A stretch of 64,000 nt of DNA from Enoplolaimus lenunculus. Taxonomy: Eukaryota > Nematoda > Enoplea > Enoplida > Thoracostomopsidae. The stretch is taken from positions 164,511 through 228,510 of the forward strand of contig JASANG010001685.1 in NCBI GenBank assembly GCA_030248215.1. Direction: 5' to 3'. Made by a program: the position numbers and the translations under genes. Shown here in pieces: positions 37,901 through 46,692 of this stretch (the stretch's first letter is position 1; every line of letters begins with the position of its first letter). The notes under the pieces were generated by a model, which saw only the letters and a list, made by a program, of their open reading frames with translations, made no database searches and had not been told where the DNA came from.

Positions 37901-39654
37901 GCATTCATTGGTTTATTGTGTCAAATTTAGTGGCTCAATCTGAAAAGTTTTTTGGCATTTTCTTGACAGTACTCTCTGGTTCAACCACAATCGAGACTTG
38001 ATACGTGGGGCTGAACCTCGGGTGTTTTTCTACGTTGGGCTTCCCAACGCTCCCCGCAAGCCAGGGTGCAACCGGAATTCCGGTTCCGGCATTTTTTCAC
38101 CTTCCGGTTCCGGTAAATTTTTACCGGATTTAAAAATTCCAGTGTTATAATTTGGCCGTTTTCTTAACTTTGCTAATTTTTGAGAATCTCTTTTGAAAGC
38201 CACTTGTACTTCTAGTGTTTTTGAATCGTTTGTTCATGCAGTGGTTATTGTTGTGGACAAAAGCATTTTACTGGAGATGTATATATAAATCTTGACGATC
38301 ACCGAATATAAGCCATTGATGGTGGATTTCACTTCAGTCGATGATGAAAATCTAAAATACAACAAACAAAATTAATACCTATGCTCGACTAAGGTTATTT
38401 CACAAATGACAGAGCAAAAAATAAGATTAAAATGAAATTTTTGGTGAAATGCATTTTTCACTTTCCGGTTCCGGTAAATTGTAATTCCGGTTGCACCCTG
38501 CCTTAAGCCACACTTGTTTTTATTGTTTTTGTTTGTGTTAGTTACTGTTGTGTTGTTGTTGTCATGTTTTCTTTATATATTGAGATCTTTCAGAACAACG
38601 TCTCCGCCAAGCAGATGATGATCGAACGATTGATACTGAAAATCATAATGACGAATCACACTGTAAGCGTGTATTATTTTCGTATATGTACTGAGCATTC
38701 CCTGTGACCAGGTGCATTTCGACTAACATCACGTCTGGGGAAAGTCTTAAGTGTGAAAAAATATTTATGGATTTAAGATACAGTTGTTAAAGCGAAATTC
38801 TTTTCTGCCACGTCGCGTGACCGGAAAGTCTTGAGCGTACGCAGCAGAGCCGTGAAATAACACTGGAAAAGGTGTTTTCTTCCTGTTTTGTTATTTCTGT
38901 ACTGTGTGTCGTAAACCGCCAGCTGAAAATGAGTAGTAATAATAATTTATCCAAAATTAAACCTATTTTTGCATTATTGCATCGTTCACGATAAAAAAAT
39001 TCATTTTGCCACCGAAAATATAACGCAGGGTTATCAGGTGTCAATTTTTAAAATTGTCATGCGTTAACCCTACCCTGACGCAAAAATTACGTTAATCTTA
39101 TCCTAGTACGTCACAGCCCTATCCTAATACGTGTCACAGAGTATTGTGTAACACGCGTTAGGGTAGGGTTAACACAATTTTTGCGTTATGGTAGGGTTAA
39201 CGCATGACAATTTTGAAATTTTACATGTGTTAACTCTACATTATAATGCTTTCGGTGGCATAGTGAAATTTTTTTATTGTGAACGATGCATAAGTACATT
39301 TAAGCAACTAATCCTGCCGATGACGGCACAAACAGCTATAATTCGCCTGGTGACGGTGGAATGCCACAGAGAACCGGAGGTCGAACAGCCGGGAGCGGTC
39401 GAGGATCAAAGCCTGGAGGTGCAATGAATACATCGCATCACGGCTCTGATTTATTTGGTGGCAACAACAAGAATGATATTTCTGATGTTGGCGGATTGAA
39501 ATCAAGTGCTGGTGGTGGTGGTGGTGGTGGATATCACTTAAATGGTACGTCAACAGCGCATAACGCGCGCGATGGAACTGCAGATGACAAAAGAGCAACA
39601 CGTAGTCCGTCATTGCAAGGTGGGCAGACAACGGTAATGAATGGACAGTGCTAA
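20603..39654 (+). CDS. FMR1: FMR1/FXR-family RNA-binding protein (15 exons, 663 aa)
   Basis: This is a homologue of fragile X proteins, which bind mRNA and repress translation on ribosomes and granules. Exons are 20603-20644, 21238-21290, 22510-22618, 24762-24872, 30717-30832, 31955-32048, 33176-33292, 33434-33601, 34298-34564, 35312-35398, 35681-35790, 37108-37301, 37662-37766, 38594-38662 and 39305-39654. All junctions are GT-AG and keep the frame. Residues 1-130 form two Tudor/Agenet domains ([23 protein letters not shown]), and 145-205 the KH0 region. KH1 carries GSHG at 238-241 and KH2 carries GKNG at 301-304 within VGKVIGKNG. Next come VPFLFVGT and an amphipathic helix (~388-415). RGG-rich segments span ~430-524, with a Gly-rich tail ending VMNGQC, like the NGV ends of vertebrate paralogues. 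The length lies between human FMRP and FXR2. The start has a strong ACCATGG context. Exon 8 has the least certain acceptor. Confidence 0.93.
20886..21010 (+). repeat. GAACAGGAAC-word MITE fragment in FMR1 intron 1
   Basis: CAGGGTTCTAACACG is followed by GGAACAGGAACAGGAAT and GGAACCGGAA. Related words occur at 30236-30600 and 54080-54220. The right end is not resolved. Confidence 0.45.
21535..21881 (+). mobile_element. GGTCTCGG-word MITE in FMR1 intron 2
   Basis: The left part has CAGTGATGG and TGTCTCGGTCACGGTC, and the right part CGAGACTAAAAAACCGAGAC and TTTCATCCCT. Flanks GTCCTAGC (21527-21534) and CTCCTAGC (21882-21889) agree at 7 of 8 bases, as expected for an aged 8-bp target-site duplication. 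Confidence 0.65.
22734..23552 (+). mobile_element. CAGGGCGC...TGCACCCTG MITE with nested GCCGAT element, FMR1 intron 3
   Basis: The outer ends are CAGGGCGCAAGTGGAATTCC and CTTGCTGCACCCTG. Inside, from about 22801 to 23305, lies a GCCGAT-word element. It starts GTGCCGATTCCAAAAATTT and ends TTTTGGTGTCGGCAC, with GATGCCGATACCGA-like arrays on both sides. Neither insertion has a clean flanking duplication. Confidence 0.6.
23680..24130 (+). repeat. GCCGAT-word MITE remnant, FMR1 intron 3
   Basis: GTGCTGATGCCGATTCCGAT occurs on the left and GTGCCGATTAATCGGCAC on the right. The core matches the 22801-23305 element, with CAAACGCCAGAGA and CGCACTGATATA.GCC. The left terminus is unclear. Confidence 0.5.
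25446..25896 (+). mobile_element. ACCGGA-word MITE, right terminus missing, FMR1 intron 4
   Basis: AGGGTGCAACCGGAATTAC is followed by ACCGGAACCG arrays and the same AT-rich core as at 16530-16920. The right arm reaches AATTCCGG but lacks the final GCACCCTG. It is longer in the core than the nested copy, and shares that extra part with 38062-38500. Confidence 0.75.
26450..26961 (+). repeat. GATAGCC/GGCTATC-word repeat, left part
   Basis: Several copies of ATAGCC..GGCTATC palindromes occur near 26450-26560 and again near 26880-26950, and resume after 27347. The GGAATT-word element at 26962 is inserted into this family. Confidence 0.4.
26962..27347 (+). mobile_element. GGAATT/GATTCCGA-word MITE, complete, FMR1 intron 4
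   Basis: The left end is CAGTGTGCAACCGGAATTCC and the right end TTCGCTTTGCACCCTG. The flanks TAGACCAT (26954-26961) and TAGACCAC (27348-27355) match at 7 of 8 positions. CCGATTCCGA words lie at both ends around a non-coding core. Confidence 0.8.
27955..28710 (+). mobile_element. C-rich foldback element flanked by TTAAA, FMR1 intron 4
   Basis: The perfect inverted termini CTGGCTTCTCCACAG (27960-27974) and CTGTGGAGAAGCCAG (28691-28705) are flanked by TTAAA on both sides. Next to each terminus is an arm with GGGGCCCCCAGGA and CCCCCCAGCAAA words. The core holds a second inverted repeat, AAGCACAATTATATA with TATATAATTGTGCTT (about 28278-28426). It has no coding capacity. The duplicated TTAAA could be a TTAA-type target. 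Confidence 0.8.
29051..29456 (+). repeat. GGAATT/GATTCCGA-word MITE remnant, FMR1 intron 4
   Basis: GAGTGCAACCGGAATTTT, CCATTCCGATTCC and a core with ACCAAAAATAATCGCC match the element at 26962-27347. A 47-bp segment starting ACCCTAAATGAATAAAC is tandemly duplicated near 29313-29405. The right terminus is missing and a GCCGAT-word remnant starts at about 29457. Confidence 0.6.
29457..29830 (+). repeat. GCCGAT-word MITE remnant, FMR1 intron 4
   Basis: The segment begins with TTGCCGATACCGATTTTTAT and closes with AAAAGTGCCGATTACTG and TTAATCGGCAC. The core shares TCAGACGCACCGATATACGCC with the other members. Confidence 0.5.
30236..30545 (+). repeat. GGAATTCC/GTTCCTG-word MITE remnant, FMR1 intron 4
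   Basis: CAGGGTTTCACAGGAATTCC, GGCCGGAATTC and TTCCTGTTCC words are followed by GTTCCGGTTCC and ATGTTCCTGTTC. It belongs with the GAACAGG family. No coding content was found. Confidence 0.45.
31899..31950 (+). repeat. TA microsatellite at the FMR1 exon 6 acceptor
   Basis: About 50 bp of nearly pure TA, interrupted once, end in ATTTCAG immediately before exon 6 at 31955. The tract replaces an ordinary pyrimidine tract. Confidence 0.95.
32210..32743 (+). mobile_element. CAGGTTACGACCGG...CGGATCCTG MITE, FMR1 intron 6
   Basis: The left end is CAGGTTACGACCGGATGTCC and the right end GGTCGGATCCTGG. Subterminal words GGTTTCGATTTAATACC and CCGGTTCAGC/CCGGTTCAAA sit around a non-coding core. Its target-site duplication is not evident. 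Confidence 0.6.
33720..33955 (+). repeat. Paired intronic repeat, copy A (FMR1 intron 8)
   Basis: The segment contains TTTTTAGCCTTAGAAATTTG, TATTGGACGTCAAA and TATATACGAGCGAT. These recur in the same order in intron 9 at about 34918-35170. Upstream of the shared block, both copies have a GGGTGTG.GGCC segment. The family is unknown. Confidence 0.55.
34918..35170 (+). repeat. Paired intronic repeat, copy B (FMR1 intron 9)
   Basis: Diverged copy of the intron 8 segment, with TTTTTAGCCTTAAACAG, TTATTGGACGTCAAATT and TATATACGAGCGATCGAGC. It has an extra C-rich stretch (CCTTCCCCCCCG) near 35005. Confidence 0.55.
35887..36608 (+). mobile_element. GGTCTCGG-word MITE, complete, FMR1 intron 11
   Basis: Inverted termini CAGGGATGTGCGG and CCGCACATCCCTG are flanked by the perfect 8-bp duplication GTGTTAAG (35879-35886 and 36609-36616). 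Subterminal words are GGTCTCGGTCTCG on the left and GTCTCGTGTCTCGG on the right. The 722-bp element encodes nothing recognisable. It lies between FMR1 exons 11 and 12. Confidence 0.93.
36763..36935 (+). repeat. Duplicated right half of the GGTCTCGG MITE plus flank
   Basis: From GTGACACAGAAGTACG to GACCGCACATCCTTGGTGTT and on into flanking DNA (ATCATAAGGTTTA), this matches 36470-36635, including sequence outside the element. It arose by local duplication rather than by transposition. It carries an extra GACCAAGACCAAACTG. Confidence 0.75.
38062..38500 (-). mobile_element. ACCGGA-word MITE, complete, FMR1 intron 13
   Basis: Ends are CAGGGTGCAACCGGAATTCC and TAATTCCGGTTGCACCCTG. The flanks CCGCAAGC and CCTTAAGC match at six of eight positions. 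Orientation is opposite to the copy at 16530. It is 439 bp without coding sequence. Confidence 0.85.
38976..39295. repeat. Foldback repeat abutting FMR1 exon 15
   Basis: The left arm runs from TTGCATCGTTCAC through TTTTGCCACCGAAA and AAAATTGTCATGCGTTAACC. It is the inverted, slightly diverged copy of the right arm, GGGTTAACGCATGACAATTTT through TTTCGGTGGC to GTGAACGATGCA. The arms carry GTTAGGGTAGGGTTAAC-like words. The right arm ends about 10 bp before the exon 15 acceptor. Confidence 0.8.
39511..39530 (+). repeat. Coding GGT microsatellite in FMR1 exon 15
   Basis: Six GGT codons followed by GGA encode seven glycines in the C-terminal tail. Confidence 0.9.
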
Positions 39655-40589
39655 CTTTTTCAACGAAAATTTGAGTAAACTGTTGGTAAATGAGGTGTGA
39701 AATTGGAGAATGATAATTTGATGGAAGTTGCTGGAGTATTATTACTGTAGCAATGCTGAAAACGATGGTACGGTAAGGTATTCTGTTTAGCGTGTGAAGA
39801 CCTGTGTGTCAGATGGGATATCACGATTCTGTGCATTGGGTGTAACATCAGCACCTGTTGTAGGTTTTGAAGTGTTCGGTATGAAATTATTAGCAACGAG
39901 TCGTTTGTGTCCTCGACTGCTATGAAATGATGGCCCATATGGTTCATATTGTGTTACATATTTCTTACCTGGATATGAATAACCTTGTTTGTTATTTTCT
40001 AATATATTGAGTTTAAAAACTGCGTTATATTGCGAAAGAATTTGAAATTGGTCATTGTCTTTTGTTTTGTTTTATAGCGAATTCCGTGACGAAAATATCA
40101 CCATTTGGATGTTTTCTGTTTTTCCTTTATAATTCGTTAAGCTACGGTACATTGGTTCTTGTTAAGAATCGCATTGTGAGCGAATTCAGAACGAGATTTT
40201 CGGGACAAGTTAGTCAATTGACTATCAGCTTGGTCAAAAATGTTAATATCGTAGAAAAAATACATGTAGATTGGTACACCTGCCGTAACGAAAAAATTAC
40301 ATTTTGGAAACCGCTTTGTTTTTCCACCCGGACGCACACTTAAAACCGGATAGTTTACTAGATGATTGATTAATTTGCACATATGTATGTTTGTCTTGGA
40401 CAAATTTACAGATATGTATTATTGTCGTGAACCGATACTGTATGACACCGATCTACAGGTACAGATATTTGGATACCGATACGATACTGATACTTGAGTT
40501 GTACGCGATACCACAGAAGTTGAAAACTTTAACTAAAAATTACGTCCGTCGTTTTCCACGAATCTTGCATAATTGTGAACTGGTTAAGG

Positions 40590-41105
40590 TGTCAGGTCTT
40601 TCAGTTGTGATACACCGCCACCAGTGTGTACATTGGCTTGCGCGGGTTCAATAATTATTGCAAACAAAATGCAATATTTCCATGACTGTCCGTGCAAACG
40701 TGGGAGTACTAACTTCATACCGTCTTTACAATGATCAAGTGTGAGGTAGCGCTTTTTTCCGTACCTTTGCTTTTTCGGGTCGCATAAGGCGTGGAATAGG
40801 TCGATGGAGGGTACCATGGATTCGTAAGAAGTTCATATTTTTCAGCATCACTGATACCGTCACCTTCTTTGAGCTTATTGAGGTATAAATCGACATCATA
40901 GGCGCGAAGAGGAGGACATGCAAGCACCGCCACTGATACTTCAAAATGTGCCGACTCCGTAGCGCTATCAGCCAGAGATTCTCTATTGGTAAGTTGAGTA
41001 CTCACGGAAGGTTCTGTATAATGGAATGCTGTACGGACTGGATTGTCTTTGGCTTCGCTGGGAGCATTATCAATTGTTTGGGGTGTCGTTGTCAGCGCAT
41101 GATTT
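40590..41105 (-). pseudogene. Possible hAT-type transposase N-terminal fragment
   Basis: On the minus strand an open frame of at least 96 codons reads VDLYLNKLKEGDGISDAEKY then LLTNPWYPPSTYSTPY. After a probable +1 shift near 40760 it continues with DHCKDGMKLVLPRL and WKYCILFA. The order LLTNPW.PP, a basic stretch, then W.YC.LFA resembles the region leading into the TTF-type zinc finger of ZMYM/hAT transposases. The match is short and from memory, and catalytic parts are absent. If correct, this is a dead fragment of a DNA transposon lying between the two possible FMR1 last exons. Confidence 0.35.
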
Positions 41106-41718
41106 TTTGAGTAGTTGTTGCAAAATAATCTTCAAACTAATCTGCAGCGTTTCAATATGTCTACGGTTTATAACTTATATCTGAAATGGGAGTAAGAACT
41201 GGTATTAGGCGAGTATCAACATTTTCGTAGCTTTAAAGTTTTTCAGAATCCGCCCCGTTCTTTTCAGATTCCTGGATACACCTCTGTCAGCAGCATAGCG
41301 CACTGCATTGATTTATCATTGTTTACCCTAAATTAACTAAACCTTTGCAATGCTGCAATTGTGACCACCTTAAATTTGTAACTAACCCCTGCCCTTTTTT
41401 GTTCGTTTCTGTGTATATCTCACATTGTGTTATAAATGTATTGTTCGTAAAAGTGCAAATTTCGTTATTGCAATCAATAATGTAGCAGTAGTAGTACGTG
41501 TGCTTTTTTGCGAAAACTATCGCAAGAGCAATAATTATTACTGCTAATGTTTACTCAATGTCTCCAATGCCACCAGGCATTAAGAAATACTGAAGCCGGA
41601 TACTGCAACATCGAATTACTACGTGTTAAGTTCATTGCATTTAACCAGAAAAAATTACTATGTATACGTATATATATTAAATATCGTCATTTCCTAGTTT
41701 AAGTCTGATTCTATTTAG

Positions 41719-41774
41719 ATTCCCGCAGAAATTCACCTCGTGAAATGGGTGATGGTTCCGGCGGATTTAGCTAA
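41719..41774 (+). other. FMR1: Possible alternative terminal exon of FMR1
   Basis: After the good acceptor TTCTATTTAG the frame reads (D)SRRNSPREMGDGSGGFS and a stop. A donor GTGGGC at 39620 inside exon 15 has the same phase (1), and joining them changes the tail from [13 protein letters not shown] to LQDSRRNSPREMGDGSGGFS. The short peptide is Arg/Gly/Ser-rich like the rest of the tail. An AATAAA follows at 42102. No transcript evidence is available from sequence alone. Confidence 0.4.
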
Positions 41775-41940
41775 TGCGTATATATGTATTTTTCACCGTT
41801 TTGAGATCTTTGTGTATACCATTATAATATTATGTAATACAATAACATCTAAAACTTTTACCATTGGGTTTTGTGAATATTTGCGTTTTTCTTCTTTTTT
41901 TGTCAATGCCATGTAAATATATGTAATTCGATATTGATGT

Positions 41941-41976
41941 ATTATTATTATTGTTGTTGTTGTTATTAATAATAAT
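41941..41976 (+). repeat. ATT/GTT trinucleotide microsatellite
   Basis: Runs of ATT, then GTT, then AAT make a compound trinucleotide repeat in the probable FMR1 3' region. Confidence 0.85.
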
Positions 41977-42101
41977 ATGGTATGATTGTGTTTGCGTTCT
42001 AGGGCTTTGAAACTCGTTATTCGTCATAATGGGTGATGGAATTGTTTTTGATGAGCTTTGAAAATTTTCGGAGCCAGGTTGGTTTAATTTAATTTGTTTT
42101 A

Positions 42102-42107
42102 AATAAA
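42102..42107 (+). terminator. AATAAA, candidate FMR1 poly(A) signal
   Basis: This is the first canonical AATAAA that I see downstream of the possible alternative last exon. It lies 328 bp after that stop and about 2.4 kb after the stop of exon 15. Confidence 0.3.
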
Positions 42108-42837
42108 AGGGTGCATTTCAATCAGAATTTTGGTTATTTTGAATTTTGTACCGCGATGGCTGGTGTAATATCTGGCGGAGTAACTTGAACTAAACCGAAT
42201 GTTTCGATTGGTTGTCCAGCGTACAGATGCGTCCGTAAAACGTCTCGTGTACGATTAATAGCCGAGCTGATGTGTTCGAATTTAAATTTTTATGAAGTAT
42301 ATACAAGCATTGACTGTCAAATGTGTAGCAGTCGTAAAACTGAGACTCAAATCTAAGCTATCGAGACTTGAGACTGCATGCGTTTAATCAATTGTTCAAC
42401 CCTTGCCCCGAATGGAAATCAAGTTTTTTAAGAACGTTTTTGGAAGCTGGTTGTTAGTTTAGCATAGTTGTATATATGTGCTAAAAATTGCTGGTTAACA
42501 AATCAAAACAATAAGTTATGTATCTGTTTATTGTGAACGTTGAGCATAAAAAAAGTAAAATCGTGGTTTTGGAGATTTAGTCTCGGTTTGAAACCTACCG
42601 AGATTCAAAATATTGAGAACAGCGAAATTGTGAGACATGCAGAGACCTTTGACCGCCATCCCTGTCAACAATTAATCCATATAATTTTTATTTAAGGGGT
42701 GCTAGTAACCATTCTATCCAGCGTGCCGTTTCAATATAATGGTGTACTCTCTATAATATGCAACTTGTTATTGCTAGTGAATTATTTCGGTCAAATAAAT
42801 GATAATGTTGTTTGTCTTACAGTTTGATTGGTTTTAC

Positions 42838-43174
42838 CAAGAGTGGATGATCACTCTTTATAACAAAAGTGTGCAACTGGGTACATTCTGTGTGTATATA
42901 TTAAAGAATGTACCCGGTACGCGTTGCGTTTTTGGCCTACCTCCCCTTGTTTAGGGGGTCTGTATGCAGTTTTATATCGTAGTAATGCTAGGAGCAAATT
43001 GTACCCCCCTTGTTTAAGGGGTGGTAGGTGTACTGAAGCATACTGTTAATCTCTTGCTTAACCCCCCTGGTTGAGGGGGTCGAACAAAAACGCAACGCGT
43101 GCTGGTACATTCTTTAATACACAGAATGTACCCAGTTGCACACTCTTGTTATAAAGAGTGATCATCCACTCTTG
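42838..43174. mobile_element. CAAGAGTG foldback element, copy 1
   Basis: Near-perfect inverted arms of about 110 bp start CAAGAGTGGATGATCACTC and include GTGTGCAACTGGGTACATTC and GTTGCGTTTTT. The flanks GTTTTAC (42831-42837 and 43175-43181) repeat perfectly. The middle has CCCCTTGTTTAGGGG palindromes. It encodes no protein. Short CA..G ends and a 7-8 bp duplication fit a hAT MITE. Confidence 0.9.
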
Positions 43175-43579
43175 GTTTTACGTACACAGACAGATGCGCT
43201 GCGGTCGTTGTTTTAAAGCTTTCTCAATATCTCGTTCAAGCTATAAAACTTGCAATGGTTTGAACTTTGAAAATCTGGGTAAATAAATTGAGCACTGAAA
43301 AGTTTTTTGAGCAATTAATTTTGTTTAATGTTTAGTCGGTTTTTCTGGCTAAGCCATGGCGCGCCTGTGTGCTTAAAGTCGTGTTTAGTTTTAGCTTATG
43401 ATTAAGGAAACATTGTGTTTTATTAAAGTTTAAAACTGTTTCGTCTCTATTCAACTTTGATTAAAAACGTTGTACACAAAGTGTGTGTGTCTGGAAAGGT
43501 GGTTAGGTAATGCCAAGTTCGTAAATGTGATGGTTATATCCTGTGTATTTTTTGTGAAGTTATACGTATATATATATAA

Positions 43580-43902
43580 TGGAATTACAATTTACCGGAA
43601 CCGGAATTTGAACAAATTACCTGAACCGGAAAGTGAAAAATATATATGCCTGCCGAAAAATTTATTTTAATTATAAATAAGTTTGGTGAAATAACCTTAG
43701 TTGAAGATACTTATTTACTTAATCTGCCAGTGATTGTCAATTTTTATATGCTATATTGCTGAAATCTATTTTATTGTTTTCATTTTTAGCAGACTGCTTA
43801 ATTTCCATTGACCAAAATTTAACACCGGAATTTTTGATCCCGGTAAAAATTACCCAAACCGGACGTTGAAAACATACCGAAACCGGACTTCCGGTTGCAC
43901 CC
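43580..43902 (+). mobile_element. ACCGGA-word MITE, left terminus missing
   Basis: GGAATTACAATTTACCGGAA at the left and CTTCCGGTTGCACCCTG at the right match the 16530 element. The first 11-12 bases are gone and the spot is bordered by a TA-rich run. Confidence 0.75.
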
Positions 43903-44850
43903 TGATATAACGTATATGTTATATTTAATTATAATCAGCGTATATATTTTGCATCGATACTGAACATATTTGCTATACTTTATATTGTGTCCTTAACTGT
44001 TTGCTTCTAAATTGATTCTATTAAAAGTTTATAATATTCAAAGTGTGTCAGGTACCAAAATCAGTTGCCTGTAGCATCATGTTTGTTCAATTTTAACTGC
44101 AAGGTAGCCAATGAATATTGTGTAAAAATGTATTTTGATTGGTCAAAATCCGTTTATTGATAGATAAACGTGCTTTTGTAAAAAATGAAATGTTAAGTTT
44201 ACTGAAGTTTGTTATTTGATATATTGTAAACGAAAAAATCAATACAAATATATTTTTGCAAATTTTTGCTTGAGCGAAACGCCAGATTGTTTTTTTAGCT
44301 CATGAAGACTGCATCAAGTCAAATAACGGTTACGATAAAGTCTGGCCCTGTCAAATCATGCATTGGCCATGAAGGTGGGCCGGGCTAGGCTCCGGTTCAT
44401 CACTAAACTGTCTATAGGTTAATTATATTTATCATCCCGGGCAGGTTTCTCTTTAAAGGATGAGCATTGCTTAATCAAGATCGTGTTAGAGTTCTGTACT
44501 GAAAAAAAACAGATGGATTCACATAAGTAACTTCGTGTACATAGAAATTAATATATTGCATCTCAGAAGTAACGTGTTATTTACACATACAAAGCTCTTG
44601 ATATATCGCTTGTAGAAGTTGCTTTAATTAATATATATACTGTTGTTTTTGCTTTTAAACATGATTTCTTTTGCCAAACAGGCATCAAATGCTAATTTTC
44701 AAAATGCGTAATATAGTGTTTTGTTTATTTTGATTGATACTGTTCATTTGTTCTGTATGGTCACTAAAACAGTACTATAGATTGTGAAGTTCATTGAACC
44801 ATACACTGTTACATTTATCTAGTGCTAAACATGATTATCTTTGATCTTAC
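43903..44850. other. Intergenic, nothing recognised
   Basis: AT-rich, with no gene or repeat structure that I can name. Confidence 0.35.
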
Positions 44851-45132
44851 CAAGAGTGTATGATACCGTGTATTTAACAAGAGTATGCAACTGGGTACAT
44901 TTCGTATAGAAAAGAATGTATCCGGCACGTGTTGCGTTTTTAGCCTAACCCTACTTATTTAGAAGGGGTACAACCTATGCGGTCCATGACGCATTATGTA
45001 TTCGGCAACAAATTGCTTGTTGCAGCGACCCCCTCTAAACATGGGGTGTTGGCGAAAAACGCAACGCCCGGTGGTACATCTTGTACCATGTGGAAACCAA
45101 AGAGTTGCACTCTCTTGTATCATGCACTCTTG
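44851..45132. mobile_element. CAAGAGTG foldback element, copy 2
   Basis: This is a diverged member of the 42838-43174 family. It starts CAAGAGTGTATGATACCGTG, with CAACTGGGTACATT, GTTGCGTTTTT and an inverted right arm ending GCACTCTTG. Flanks ATCTTAC and ATCTTAT agree at six of seven bases. Confidence 0.8.
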
Positions 45133-45567
45133 ATCTTATTGTTTTGTTTAAGAACGCTTTTGAAGCCAAGTGGATCCGACCTAAAGAGTTTCTTTGTGTA
45201 TGGTCTTATATTAATTTAAAATCGTTTATTTGAATTAGGAATCTGACTTTTTTGCCCTGAGGCACATCAGTGAAATATTGGAACCAATTAGTCTTTCATA
45301 GTTTCAGCGTTGTGTGGTCGTGTTTAGCGTTGTGCTAATGTAATAAACTGACTGTTTTACAATTTGTCATGTATATTTTAACTTGTTTTTCCTTATAGCA
45401 GTTGTGTTACTATTTAATAAAACGTTTTGCATTTCGTTTTGCGAGCGAGGCGTTCACTGATTTCAAAGGCACGAAGGTATCATTGGTTAAGAACTGAGCC
45501 TTTAGCTTACTATATACAGTCCGCGGAAAAATACTTCGCTGTGCCCAAGTTGGTGTATCGAACATCC

Positions 45568-45722
45568 GCTCTATGTATAGAACAGGGCCGGAACGTTTTA
45601 TTGCGGGACTGCAGTAGAGCAAAGCTCTGCATAGGCTTGGGTACGAGATCATCTTTCACATTTAGGTTTAGTAGTATGCGTAAATTACTGTTCCGGCCAT
45701 GTTCTAGACATGGGCGGGACAT
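45568..45722. repeat. GGAACG-ended element without TTAGGC core
   Basis: ATGTATAGAACAGGGCCGGAACG on the left and CTGTTCCGGCCATGTTCTAG on the right are inverted and match the ends of the TTAGGC elements. The interior lacks the TTAGGC words. Confidence 0.5.
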
Positions 45723-46432
45723 CCAATACATTTTAAAATCGCAACTGACGTATTATATATACATGGGTGAATTGCTATTAAGGATGTGAGCGGTATTTCG
45801 CTACGCTTTGAAACCAACAGTGTGCAGCGAGTTCCAGTGTCACTATTGGCCCTTTATGGTTTGGAGACGTGCGTTACGGCCAATGCTAGTTTTATTGCCG
45901 TACTCTAGGCTACTGATGGGCATCTGATATTTTTTCATATCTTGCAATCATTGCCACGTGTTTATCCGGATACCTGAAATTAAATTTGCTATTTCGATTA
46001 TCCGAAATTTGAGGTTTTGGGTATCAAAACATCAATTTTCTTTTCTTAAGCACTCGTTTTAAGTTGTTGCTCTAAGGGAAGTAACCTAACCAGCTTTTAC
46101 TTAGGCAATAGTCAAGGATGCCTTGGTTTTCTGGTCCTGAATATTTGAGTAAACGTAAACGTGCTATAAACGAAGGGCCGGCATTAAGATAGTCGCTCCT
46201 CCCCAAACAGGTCCAAGAGTGCCCCCAGTATAATATTCAGCAACTCAACTTCGTGGTCAGTGAAAAACCTCAGTTTGTCAAAGTAGGGCCCCCATGGGTC
46301 GCGGCATTCCTCAATTGGGGAATTTTGGGACGCTTCCGCCGGCATCGGCCAGAGGAGATGTTTTTATCTATTTTTTACGAATGATTAATAATTTGGTGGC
46401 CCAGGGCCGGAAGACTTAACTTTCCGTTTTGG
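45723..46432. other. Intergenic, no gene recognised
   Basis: GGGCCGGCATTAAG near 46177 and CCCAGGGCCGG near 46400 may border another short element of about 230 bp, but the ends do not match well. Confidence 0.3.
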
Positions 46433-46685
46433 TACACTGCAAATTCCAGTGTGTTGATTTTACCTCAGAGTGAGTTGTACCCACTCAGAAGCCTGAGCTC
46501 GGAATTATCTCTTTCAGAACTCAGAATTCTGAATTAGCTGAACTCATTCTGAGTTCATTATCAACTCACCCGAACTCAAATCAGCTCAACTGAGTTATTA
46601 CTTACTTTTATTATCTCAGAAATAACCAGAAATAAGTAATTCTGCATCTGAGTTAATTAATTAACTTATTGGAATTTACAGTGTA
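46433..46685. mobile_element. CTCAGA/TGAGTT-word MITE
   Basis: Inverted termini TACACTGCAAATTCC and GGAATTTACAGTGTA enclose an interior made of ACTCAGA, GAACTCA and TGAGTTA words in both orientations. The ends resemble those of the GAGTCAA family, but the internal word differs. It has no coding capacity. Confidence 0.75.
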
Positions 46686-46692
46686 AACAACT

